Part shown: positions 45,868-56,312 of the stretch, in pieces
Layout: every line of letters begins with the position of its first letter
Position numbering within the stretch: position 1 is the first letter of the stretch
Assembly (NCBI GenBank): GCA_036936605.1
Contig: JAUPFV010000005.1
Coordinates: 78,938,885-79,002,884 of the forward strand
Reading direction: 5' to 3'
Origin: Limnanthes douglasii subsp. nivea
Taxonomy: Eukaryota; Streptophyta; Magnoliopsida; Brassicales; Limnanthaceae
DNA: 64,000 bases
The notes under the pieces: generated by a model
The model's database searches: none
Told to the model about the DNA's origin: nothing
The model's input: only the letters and a program-made list of their open reading frames with translations
Position numbers and translations under genes: made by a program

Positions 45868-46531
45868 ATTGATTTTCGGTATTTTAGAGGTCTAAATGAT
45901 CCCATTAGACAAAAAGATGATACTGACTTTATTATTAGTAATAGTATTTCCTTACTAATCTTAGTTAAAATTAAAGTTCAACATGTTAATGTGGACCATA
46001 TAATTAGAACCATAGCCCCATTTTGGTCCTCTTGGTAAAATTTGGATTATTTGGAACCCTAGTGTCATCATTGTCTCTATGTTATCTCAATCTACGCAAT
46101 ATATTCATTGTATGGCCAAATGTCATAATCTCCCCTTTATTTTTCATTTCACTGACATTTATGCTTTTAATGATGCTCATGACCGGGTTCCGCTTTGGAA
46201 CGACCTTAAAACCATTTCTTCATTTGATACGGATATCCCATGGGTCTCATTCGGGGATTTCAATGTTATCTGTAACCCTGAGGAACGTATGAGTGCTTCT
46301 GATAATTGGTCATCTGCTATTGATGATTTCAATGACTGTTGTTATCACTATGAGCTTAGTGACCTACACTCCACTGGCTTCCCCTTTACCTGGATTAACA
46401 AGCAGTATTCTCACCCTGCCATTTCTAAAATTGACTGTGTCCTAGTTAGCCCCATTTGGGATTATCTTTTCCCAATGTCCTTTCCCATTTTGGGTTCCTC
46501 AATACGTCTGTCATACCACAGTCACTCTTAA
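45868..46531 (+). pseudogene. LINE copy 2: endonuclease domain
   Basis: The translation starts RGLNDPIRQKDDTDFI (compare RGLNDPVRQKD in copy 1). It continues with DIPWVSFGDFNVICNP, NWSSAIDDFNDCCYH, STGFPFTWINKQ and AISKIDCVLVSP. The catalytic GDFN and KID motifs are visible. The terminal SDH motif is lost after a frameshift at about 46495. Stops and shifts also lie near 45890-46080. Confidence 0.85.
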
Positions 46532-47066
46532 CCTTGGAAACCCCAGTCAAAAGCGTAAATAGCCCTTCAATTTTTTTAACATGTGACAATCTCACCCTTT
46601 TTATAAAAACATTGTTGCCAACAGTTGGAATCTCCCCACTAATGCTTATGGGATGAACCTTGTTTCCCAAAAGCTCAATTGTCTCTAGCATGAGCTTGTT
46701 TGTCTGTATCGTAAGGAGTATAGTGATATTAGTTCCAGAACGTCTATAGCCCAGAATAACCTTTTTCTTGCCCAATCTCGTCTGGCCAAGGATCCCCTAA
46801 ATCCTGAATGTGTTGCTAATGAGATCGAGGCTTCCTTCTTCTTCATTTTCCTCATTCGTGCGGAAGAATATTTCCTGAAGCAAAAATTTAGAGAAAATTG
46901 GATTAAATTCCAGATTCTTTCATAACAGCATTAAAGCCCGTCTTCTCCGCGATATAATTATCTCTATCAATAATGACCATGGTGTCCCTATCTCTAATCT
47001 GGCTAGTGTCTCTTCGGTCTTTGTTAATTATTTCAAGAACCTGCTTGGCACTAGACACCCTTTTAC

Positions 47067-48536
47067 TTGGGTCTTGAGAAAGTCTCCTCTCTGCTTACTT
47101 CTAATGTTAATGAGTCTGATAAGATCTCTATGATTCGTGAGGAGATCAAGTCTGCCCTTTTTAGCATTGAGAGCAATAAAGCTTCGGAGCCTAATGGATT
47201 TAATTCCAGTTTTTTCAAGACCTCTTGGAATATTGTGGGTAATGATATTTGCAATGTGGTCCTGGATTTCTTTCATTCGGGGTCTCTTGATTCCTCTTGG
47301 AATATCACATTTATCATCCTCGTCCCTAATAAAGATTTTCCTTCGATGGCTGCTGACTTCCGCCCTATTATTCTATGCAATGTTGTCTATAAGATCGTCT
47401 CTAAAATCTTAGTCAACTTAATCAAAGATTATTTCCCCTACCTGATTGATAACTCTCAATTGACTTTTGTTACGGGCAGGAATATTTCTGATAATATTAT
47501 TCTTTCTCAAGAGTTTCCGAGGGGTAAACTCTAATAGCAACGGCAAAAGGATCGCTCTTAAAATCGATCTGATGAAAGCCTTCGACAATGTTCGTTGGCA
47601 TCTCATCCTTGATATCATTGTTGCTATGAAATTTCCTAAAAATATGATTACCTGGATCATCAATTGCACCTCATCTACTTCTTACTCTGTTATTATCAAT
47701 GTCGATCTCTATGCTAACTTTCTCGAGAAGAAAGACCTCCGCCAAGGAGATTCGCTCTCTCAATTCCTCTTTGTTCTTGTTATGCAAGTTCTTTCCAACA
47801 TCCTGAAAGAGAAAAGTTCTGAAATTTCCAGTTTCACTCGAAATGTTACAAGCTTAAAATCACAACTCTCTGCTTTGCAGACGATCTTATGATTTTTTGT
47901 CACGGTGATGTCAGATCTCTCATTCTCATTAAAGACGGTCTTGATGAGTTCTTCTCTCTTTCATGTCTCAAAGTCAGCCCCTCTAAAAGTCTTATTTTTA
48001 TCTCTGGACTCAACCTTTCCCTTCGCATTGAGCTTCTTTCCATTGTGGGATTTATTGAACGCTCTCTCCCTGTTAAATACGTGGGTGTCCCCCTTCTCAG
48101 GGGCCATCTTTCTCACTCGGATTGTCGGCCTCTTCTTTACAAAATTACCTCTAGGATTGACTCTTGGACTTCTAAGCATATTTCCCATGCTGGTAGATTG
48201 CAACTTATTCAATCTGTTCTTTTCGCCAGTCAAGTATATTGGTCTTCTATTTTTATCCCCCCTTCTAGAATCCTCAAAGAACTGTCTCAACTTCTCCGTC
48301 GTTTCCTTTGGTCTGGCGCGACCATGAAAATTTATCGGGCTAAAGTGGCTTGGTCTAATGTTACTGCTCCCTTGAAAGAGGGCGGCCTTGGGATTATTGA
48401 CTTCAAAATTTGGAATCAGGCGGTTGTCTGTAAGCACCTTTGGTCTATCATTAGTAATAACAATTTTTCCATCTGGAGTGCCTGGAATTACTCTGAAAAA
48501 ATTGAAAACAATATTTTTTTTGGATCTGGCTTTTAG
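47067..48536 (+). pseudogene. LINE copy 2: reverse transcriptase
   Basis: Three overlapping frames together give the RT. 47067-47534 has EPNGFNSSFFK and DFRPIILCNVVYKIVSKIL. 47467-47892 carries motif A (LMKAFDNVRWHLI) and a motif B variant (KKDLRQGDSLSQFLF). The catalytic box is split at 47870-47900: CFADD in one frame, LMIFCHGD in the next. 47889-48536 is the post-palm region (PVKYVGVPLLRG, RRFLWSGATMK). At least two frameshifts are needed, so it is inactive. Confidence 0.85.
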
Positions 48537-49415
48537 CTCTTCTCCTTCCTGGATTTGGAGGAAGATTTTACGTCTTTGTCCTATTACTAGTAAATTGTTT
48601 AGGGTTGTTATTGGTAATGGCTCGCGTATCTTCTTATGGTTTGACCATTGGCTCCTATCCACCTCCTTGGTTGACCACTATGGTGCCGGTATCATTACTG
48701 ACTCTAGACTTGGCGAAAGACTCCATGTCTCTGACATCATTCTTAATGGCCAATGGAATTGGTCTGCCAATATCAGATCGGCTAGTGCTAGGAATCGCCC
48801 CAATATCCGGGAGATTCAAAACCTCATTCTCTCTTTTCCTCCTCCTAACATCAATCTATGGATGTTCCCTTCTGGACTGCGAAGGCTGGCTATCCAAGCG
48901 TCACTATCAAGGACACATATTTGATCATTCGGTCGTCTGCCCCCAAAGTGGGGTGGGCCGGGTTAATATGGAATAAATTTAACCTTCCTCGTTACTCTTT
49001 TATTTTATGGCTGGCCATTCTTGGCAAGATTTCCACTCGGGATAGGCTTCGGGGTTGGGGTTACAACACCCCTCCCGACTGTGTCCTATGTTACTTTGTT
49101 CGTGAAACTATCAGTCATCTCCTCTTTGATTATTGTTTCACCAAGAGTTTGTGGATTCATTTTAGCTCTACCTTGGGTTTCCCCTTTACTACCAGATGTT
49201 GGATCTCTTGGTTGTGCGTGACGTCAAACTGGTCTCAAAATCGTGATTGTCATGTTTGGAGTACTTGCTTTGGTGAGATTATGTATCACGTTTGGCGGGA
49301 GAGGAATTCCAGAGTTTTTGGCTCATCTCTTGCCATTTCCTCCTTGGTGTCTAAACAGATCTTCTCTGATCTTCGCTTTATACTCCATGGTACCAAGATT
49401 GGTTGGCATTTTTAA
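48388..49415 (+). pseudogene. LINE copy 2: C-terminal and zinc-binding region
   Basis: 48388-48924 encodes SSPSWIWRKILRLCPITS and FLWFDHWL, the connection region. 48858-49415 encodes WAGLIWNKFNLPRYSFILW and the zinc motif DCVLCYFVRETISHLLFDY (the last Cys of the usual pattern appears altered to Tyr). The two blocks are in different frames and overlap, marking a frameshift at about 48880. Confidence 0.8.
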
Positions 49416-49675
49416 CTTCCACTTTACTGACTTATATTTGTATCGCAAGTCCTTTATTCTTTCTAATGTTGTACTTCTCGCGTTCCGCTCCTGCTGGATT
49501 ACCTCATTTGGATATGTTTGTTCTTTTTATTTCGACTTTCACCTTCTTTGAATTAGTTTTGAGTTGTTAGTTTTTCGACTTCTTTTTTCGTCATCTTTTG
49601 TCATCACATAGTTTTACCCTGTACGCACTCACCGTGTTTGAGTAGCGGCGGTAGGATACCTCAATATATATAAGA

Positions 49676-50069
49676 AATGATCTCTTGATGAATAACAAAT
49701 CTATTCACAATGTAAGTGGTGCAACTAATAAGGAATCTACATAAGTCATGGACTAAAGTTTATTAATTTGAGCTATAAAAAAACACTAAGTTTCATAATT
49801 ATAATTTTAAACTTTTGCCTCCAGATGTAAGCAAAAAAATATCGAGAGAGAGAATTTTAAAAAAATTAAATTATTATTAAAAATTCAATCGTCTAAAGAT
49901 ATGAAATTTATTTTTCTAAAATAAAAAATAAAAGAAAACTAAAAAATAAAGCACATTATATAATATTTAACGTGTTTTAGATAGTAGATATAATCATACG
50001 TGTACGAGTAACGGATATTCCATTTTTTATTAAATAAGGAGGTTACGTAAATAGTCTTCAAGCACAAAA
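49676..50069. other. AT-rich spacer
   Basis: Nothing recognisable. It lies between the LINE 3' end and the presumed end of the interrupted copia LTR. Confidence 0.35.
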
Positions 50070-50362
50070 TGCAGTCGCTCTATATTACAAAACTCTCATA
50101 GTTTACAAAGATAACTTTATTCGCATAGCTCTTTATTCAGTGTTTCACTTCTCTTTTTAAAAGATCAGAGCTTTCTCTTAGTAAAAATAATAGAGACTCT
50201 TCTCACAAGTCATCCGTCACTGGATTCTAGCTTTGCTTTTCTTCTTATATTTATATACTTAGATAAAACTCTAATTCTCCAATAGACGCTCTTGATTAAA
50301 TCTCATTAAGTAATGGTTGTAACAAAGTTATAGTCCTTTAACATATAAAACTTGATAAATAG
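50070..50362 (-). mobile_element. Second half of a copia 3' LTR, split by the Tat insertion
   Basis: Read on the minus strand this has a TATA-like TATATAAATATAAG (about 50245-50260), then a purine/T-rich stretch ending ...GAGCGACTGCA at about 50070. It fits as the R-U5 part of the copia LTR whose first half is at 59971-59506 beyond the Tat element. The junction is marked by aatag (50358-50362) versus tatag (59506-59510). The outer end is a guess from the CA terminus. Confidence 0.5.
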
Positions 50363-50717
50363 TGATGAGGTCGGATATTTTAGCTACTGAATCTTGTTTT
50401 TATCCGATGGGAAGTTCGGACCAAACCACTATCAGGTGAAACCGAACAGGACTAATGTAATGGAAATGACTAAGCTAAATGTTGATCACTTCACACCAAA
50501 TTACTAATGGATCCTCAAACTCGACCCGACTCCACAATCTGATCCAACTGGCCCATGGGTCACTAATTAAGTATAAATACCCCAACCACTTTCATTAATG
50601 AGGGTGACGAGAATTTACTGCTAGCACACAGCTTAATTATCTCACTTCTCTCTACCTTAAACATTAAATTCCCAAACGCTTTATAAAATTACCCTCAAAC
50701 ATAAATTAACCACACCA
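50363..50717 (+). repeat. 5' LTR of the Tat element
   Basis: It starts TGATGAGGTCGGATATTT and ends AACCACACCA. It is homologous throughout to 59170-59505. It contains a TATA-like tataaatacc (about 50572). Confidence 0.9.
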
Positions 50718-50719
50718 AA

Positions 50720-50738
50720 TTGGCGACCACAGTGGGAG
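50720..50738 (+). other. Putative primer-binding site
   Basis: ttggcgaccacagtgggag follows two to three bases after the 5' LTR, in the form usual for Tat-lineage elements (TTGGCG...). The priming tRNA was not determined. Confidence 0.6.
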
Positions 50739-50742
50739 CACG

Positions 50743-52150
50743 ATGGTGCCTGAATTTCACAATTCAAAACCAGCAAATAAAGTAGTTGGGATGGATCCAA
50801 ATGAGCAGAATATTCCACCTCTTGTAGTGGAAGTTGCAAAAGGAGAACAGTGAGTACTATCGAGGAGCACAACTAGCTGAGAGCTAAAATAAAGGCGCTG
50901 AGAGCAATAAAACAAGTAGAGAAAGAGGTTAAAGAAAAATATGATACGTCAGTACTTCATCATACTGACAATCCTGGAGAAAACGAGCAATCCTTGAAGA
51001 CCCATCTTAGTTACAAGAAGATGCACCGATCTAAACTTGTGGAGAGTTTTGTATTTGAGTCCTCCAGCAGCTCATCTAATGAGGCAGAGCTTGAAGAATC
51101 ATTATCTTCAAGCAGTGATGAAGAAAAGTCAAAAAAGAAAATGAGGCTGACTAAAAAATATTCAACAAAAAATTATAGGCATGACAGGCTTAAGAAGCAC
51201 CATAGAAATCGTAAGGGATTAGCCAACCAGCATATTGAACAATTGTTGATTGATCATTTTGCTTTTTAGTCTGAACCATGTATTTTTGCTACCCGTGATG
51301 AAGATATTGTTCTTAGCCGTAGCAAGAATTAGAGGAAATCGCCTTTATCTGCAAAAATACTCTTCGGACATCTTCCTAAGAGGGTTGATAGCTCCAAGAT
51401 GGATAAATATGATGGGAGTCGAGACCCGGACAACCATCTGGAGCAGTGTAAGAACTTCATGATGAATTTTGACGACGACGACAAGCTATTGTGTAGGACC
51501 TTCTCCCAAACTTTCAGAGGAAGTGCCCTCAAATGGTATAACAGTCTCCCTCACGAGTGCATAAGAAATTTTGATACATTTTGGATTGCCTTTCGGAGGA
51601 AATTCGTTGGAAGCAAAGAACTCAAGGGTAATGGGGACACCATTATCTATTGTGCTCAGGAGCCGAATGAGTTTCTAAAGGAGTACATCAACTGTTTTGT
51701 AAACACAAAGAATGGGCTAGCAGAACCTCATTGAAAGAGGCAAGTTGGGAGCCTATGTCAAAAAGCGAGGGGGAAGCAGACCGGACAATGCTCAAGCTAA
51801 TACTCCCCGAACTGGTCCTACGAACAATCCTGGAACATCCATACAGGATGGTGCTATGGTAATTACTGAGAGGTTTGATATAGACTCTGAGTATCTTGAT
51901 CTAGATCCGAGTCAAAATCGGGTAGGAGTAATAACAGACAAGATCAAAACTGTCTCTGATCTGATTAACTTCTTTGAGTCATTGACTATTTTTGGAGGGG
52001 ATACTGTGACTGTACCTTTTACTTCATCAAGGAAGATGCATGTCCACAGTTTGGCCACCCAGTTGGATGGAGAGATATCCACCACCTGCATCAATCCATA
52101 TCTCCCTTTACAGTTTTCGATGAGGATAACCTCAGAGACATTGCAGCGCT
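50743..52150 (+). pseudogene. Tat element gag
   Basis: Coding begins near atggtgcctgaattt (50743) and is soon interrupted. 50994-51269 is a Ser/Glu/Lys-rich block. 51399-51734 carries the retrotransposon gag signature: KYDGSRDPDNHLEQ, FRGSALKWYNSLP and FWIAFRRKFVGS. 51745-52150 is a linker to protease. The gag protein would form the particle that packages the RNA. Stops at about 51267 and 51734 and frame changes show decay. Confidence 0.85.
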
Positions 52151-52620
52151 TCATGAGGATGTTGTGGTAATAGGGGCATCGATAGGAGGAAACGATATAC
52201 GCTGAATTCTGATTGACACAGGCAGTTTGGCAAACATCCTGTTTTTAAGTTCCTACAACCAGATGAGAAACCCTTCGTTCATACAACATTTGAACAGAAC
52301 CATCGTAGGCTTCACAAGAAGTTCTGCATAATTGATTAGGGAGTTCGAAGAGGAAGTATTGTTGGGCAAATGACCATTTAAGAAGATGGTAAGAGTACTG
52401 TTTATTGTGGTGGATTGCCCAACATCTTGCAATTCTATATTTTGGAGGTTTTGGCTCTCCGGAATACATGTTGTGGCCTCTACGATCCACCAATGTTTCA
52501 AATATGATATCCGTGGACAAGTAGCTGTTGTCCGGAGTAGCCAGAAAATAGCCAGGAAATGTTATGCAACAGATTTTTCCTCTAAGTCTTTAGAGGCAGT
52601 CAAGATTAACAGCTATTAGA
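52100..52620 (+). pseudogene. Tat element aspartic protease
   Basis: Across 52115-52260 the translation reads DEDNLRDIAALHEDVVVIG, then ILIDTGSLANILFLSSYNQM, the retropepsin DTGS motif with its flanking strand. A stop just precedes it (codon before ILID). The following sequence to 52620 is open in another frame (TIVGFTRS...). It is inactive by frame. Confidence 0.8.
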
Positions 52621-52859
52621 GCCTTCTAATGATGAGAATTAGATTGATGACCCTGGGTAGGCTCCCAATGTTATAATACCTATTGAGAAGGTTGAAACCC
52701 ACTCCCTCGCAGAGGGAAAGAATTTTAAAATCGGTACCATTTGAAACATCGATCAGTGTCCTTTTTTATGAATAATCAACATGTCGTCGTATAGTGTAAA
52801 AGTGATGTCACTAGAGTGCCAGCTGATAGTATTTCTCATAATTTATCAATCTGAACTGA

Positions 52860-53700
52860 TGTGCGCTAGTTGTACAAAGGAGAAGATCTTTCTCTAAGGA
52901 AAATGCATATGTGATTTTTTAGGAAGTTGATTGTTTGACCAAGATAGGTCACATTAAAGAATCTCAGTACCCTTTTTTGACTGCCAACCTTGTTCTGGTC
53001 AAGAAAAAGAATGACAAGTGGCGCATATGTATTGATTTTACTGATCTTAACAGGGCATGCCCCAAAGATCTTTATCTTGTTCCCCGAATAGATCAGTTGG
53101 TGGATTCGACTTATGGAAATAGGTTGTTATCATTCATGGATGCATTTTCAGGGTACAACCAGATACAAGTAGATCCGAAGGATTAAGACCATACTACTTT
53201 CATCATAGATAGAGGTCTTCATTATTATAAGATGATGTCGTTCAGATTGAAAAATGCTAGGACCACTTACCAAATATTAGTGAATAAAGCCTTTTCTAAT
53301 CAGATTGACATAAACATGGAAGTTACATAGATGATATGATGGTTAAAAGCTTGGAGGAAGATGCATATATATTTGACCTTCAAGAAATATTATCTAAGTT
53401 AGAGGTTGTGAACTTAAAATTGAACCCTGAAAAGTGTGTATTTAGGGTCCGATCTAGAAAGTTCTTGGGCTACATAATAAGTGAAAAAGGAATTCAGCCT
53501 GATCTGGATCAACTTAGTGACTTGCTAGCTATGGACCCTCCCCGGAATATCAAAGAAGTTCAAAGGCTGAAAGGACGATTGGCTGCGTTGAATAGATTTA
53601 TTTTAGGATCATCAGAAAAGTGCACACCATTCTTCCAAGTTTTGAGGAATGCCAAAGATTTTAATTGCTCTCCACAATGTGATCAGGATTTTATTGAAAT
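52860..53700 (+). pseudogene. Tat element reverse transcriptase
   Basis: 52935-53186 encodes YPFLTANLVLVKKKNDKWRI, CIDFTDLNRACPKD and LLSFMDAFSGYNQI (motif A Asp). After a stop, 53215-53310 gives YKMMSFRLKNARTTYQ. The catalytic YIDDMMVKS lies at 53327-53353, one frame off from the preceding part. 53336-53887 continues with LNPEKCVFRV, RKFLGYIIS and AALNRFI. Both catalytic aspartates survive, but at least one stop and one frameshift inactivate it. Confidence 0.88.
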
Positions 53701-54110
53701 CAAGAAGCATTTTTCTTCACCTAAGACTCTTTTTAAACCTGTTCGGGGGAAAATCTTACATGTTCGGGGGAAAGCTTTACGTATATCTAGTTGTATCAGA
53801 GTATGCAATAAGTGTTGTGCTAGTAAGAGAAGTGGAGAATTACCCTTGTTCGGTGTATTACATAAGCAAAAGTCTGTTAGATTCTGAAAGAAGATATTTG
53901 AAGTTGAAAAACTTGCATTGGCCTTGGTAATTGCAGCCAGAAAGATGAGATCATATTTTCAAGCTCATTTCATTTTTGTTTGAGCATCTTTCTCCCTCAA
54001 AGGTGTTCTACAGAAAACTAATGTGTCAAGCAGAATGACCAAGTGGTTAGTAGAGCTGAGTGATTATGATATTGATTTTGCGCCCCAAACGATAATTAAA
54101 TCCTAGTCAG
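53700..54110 (+). pseudogene. Tat element first (retroviral-type) RNase H
   Basis: The translation across two frames reads LYVYLVVSEYAISVVLVRE, YYISKSLLDSERRYL, ALALVIAARKMRSYF, then SRMTKWLVELSDYDIDF. This is the usual Ty3/gypsy RNase H that follows RT. Stops are present near 53887 and 53982. Confidence 0.8.
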
Positions 54111-54600
54111 TGGCTGATTTCTTGGTAGAATTTCATGCTGATAGACTCTCCAGACAGATATTAGAAAACCAGTCTAAGAAAGAATGGGTAGTTCGGACTG
54201 ATGGTGGATCAAGTACTATGGGTTGTGGGGCTGGAATTTGTTTAACTTCTCCTTATGGTGACAATATGTACTGTGATATATGTTTTGGTTTCAGAGCTTC
54301 TAACAATAAATCTAAATATGAGGCAACAATAACTGGTCTTAAGCTGGCTCTCATATGTGGGGCAAAGATAGTCCGATTAATGAGTGATTCCCAATTACTG
54401 ATTCACCATGCTCAAGGACAATCTAAAAAGGAACATTTAATTAAATAATTGCTCATGTTGAAAGAAGTTGCTGCAAACTTCAAAAATATCTGCTATGAAG
54501 ACATCCCTAGATCGGAGAATACTGTGGCAGACTCTTTGGCAACTATAGCCTATTCTGAATCTTACCCATGGATTCTTTTGCAAGAATGTCTATCCGTACA
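54110..54600 (+). pseudogene. Tat element second (archaeal-type) RNase H
   Basis: 54110-54448 encodes KEWVVRTDGGSSTMGCGAG (first Asp), NNKSKYEATITGLKLAL (Glu) and VRLMSDSQLLIHHAQG (Asp). After a single stop at 54446, 54449-54560 gives ENTVADSLATIA (last Asp). All four DEDD positions are visible. A second RNase H between RNase H and integrase is the defining extra domain of the Tat lineage. Confidence 0.88.
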
Positions 54601-55882
54601 AACAGGCCAAGAAAAAGAAAGCGAAGAAAGTATGAGTATACTTATTATTCAACCTGAAGACTGGAGATATGATATTTTCCAGTTTATCTCTGATGGGATA
54701 TTGCCTCAGGATAAATCCATGGCTAAAAAATTCAAGTATAAGGCACGTGGTTTCTTGATATTAAGGGAAGTTCTTTACAGTAAATCTTTCAGCAAACCTC
54801 TTTTGCATTGCTTAGGATTTGAAGAATCCCAAGTTGTGTTATCTGAACTATATGATGGAGAAGGTTCTGCACATTGTGGTTATAGGGCCCTAACCAAGAG
54901 AATTTTATTAGCAGGATACTACTGGCCAACCATAATGGCAGATACTAAAGAGATGGTAAAAAAGTGTGATCATTGTCAAAGATATGAAAATGAAATTCAT
55001 GTGTTAGTAGTTCCTATAGAATCCATATCTGAACCGATACCCTTTGACAGATGTGGGGATGGATCTACTTGGGCATCTTCCCATGACATCCGGTGGATGT
55101 AGACCAATCATAGTTGCTATTGACTATTTCTCTAAGTGGATAGAGGCAGCTCCTTTGGCTGGAACCACTTCGAAGGCAGTCATTAAATTTATTTTATCTA
55201 AATATTTTCCAGATTTGGGGTTCCCTAAAAGATTACTACAGATAATGGGCCACAGTTTGATAATAAAGACACGGAGACGTTCTGCACCTCCAAGAGAATT
55301 CAATATTTTTTTTCTTCTCCTTTCCACCCTCAAGCAAATGGGCAAGTTGAAGTTGCAAATCGGAAAATCTTGTCCAGATTAAAGAAAACTTTCGAGGGAG
55401 TTGCAGGAAAGTGGCCATTTTATTTACAAGAAGTATTGTGAGCATACCGAACTACACCTCGGGCTGCTACACAATAATCTCATGTTGCTCTTATGTATGG
55501 GATGAATGCAGTTATTCCCATAGAAGCTACTTTACCATCTCACAGAGTCCAAAACTATTTCGAACAGGCTAATGTGTCAGGAATCATTTGGATTTGGTTG
55601 AAGAAAGAAGAGTTACATCTGAGAACAGCGCATTACCAGGGTTTGATGAGGAGTAGATTTGCATCCAAAGTTAAAAGAAGGGATTTTCAGTTAGGGGATA
55701 AAGTCTTAAAAAAGTCATTTTACACACCAAGAAAAATCAGTTCGGTAAGTTGGCTCCGAACTGGGAAGACCCTTATGTGGTATGTAAGAAAGTTAAACCA
55801 GGAACACTCAGGCTTCAAGACAAGGAAGGGAGAGCACTAAAACACCCATGGAACATTGAACAGCTCAGGTTATACTTGGAAT
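54600..55882 (+). pseudogene. Tat element integrase
   Basis: The HHCC zinc region is AHCGYRALTKRILLAGYYWP with KKCDHCQRY (54870-54990). The core starts IIVAIDYFSKWIEAAP (about 55110) and then frameshifts; the expected DNG.QF appears as DNGPQFDNKD only in another frame (about 55237-55265). MYGMNAVIPIEATLPS (55493) and GDKVLKK (about 55700) are the C-terminal part. It ends HPWNIEQLRLYLE at 55882. Integrase would insert the cDNA; here it is broken. Confidence 0.87.
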
Positions 55883-56312
55883 AGAACTATTTTGTAAATA
55901 TTTATTTTTTAAGTATAAATGTAAATATTATGGGGCATACACTTTCCTACCCTGGTGGCGCGGGGAGGTTTTAATGAGGTATCCAGGTTTTTCAATAATA
56001 TCATATGCCTTCTCCAAAAGTGTGGTGCAATTTTGTTTTAGGTTGGATATTAAATACTTATTAAACACCCCGACTCTCAAATGTCTTTGAGTTGATCGGA
56101 TATATTGATCACATTTATTAAACACATGTGGTTGAGGATGTTCGATACCTTTGATTAGCACCTCTAAAATATTGAAGGTTATCTAAGCATTGACCATAAA
56201 GAGTTAAACAAAATTTAAACAAAGGAAAATATGATATTAAAATCTGATCGGACTTAAACTGATCTATGATTCACAAAATGCCTTAACTATTCAAGGACTT
56301 CGAGTTTTACAG

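Larger units (their letters stand above)
45640..49675 (+). mobile_element. L1-type LINE (copy 2), same family as copy 1, frameshifted
   Basis: On the plus strand: an acidic ORF1/linker remnant (45651-45872, with EESDVFEMDLFS), endonuclease (45868-46531), RT (47067-47892 in overlapping frames) and post-palm region (47889-48536). The zinc-binding C-terminus (48858-49415) ends in LHGTKIGWHF, close to FRFHGTKINW of copy 1. The 3' UTR runs to an (at)n-like tail at about 49660-49675. Several frameshifts make it inactive. No clear target-site duplication was found. Confidence 0.87.

Noticed and set aside
47961..48662. Long minus-strand frame of 233 codons
   Set aside because: It lies opposite the RT/connection region of LINE copy 2, whose plus-strand motifs are clear.
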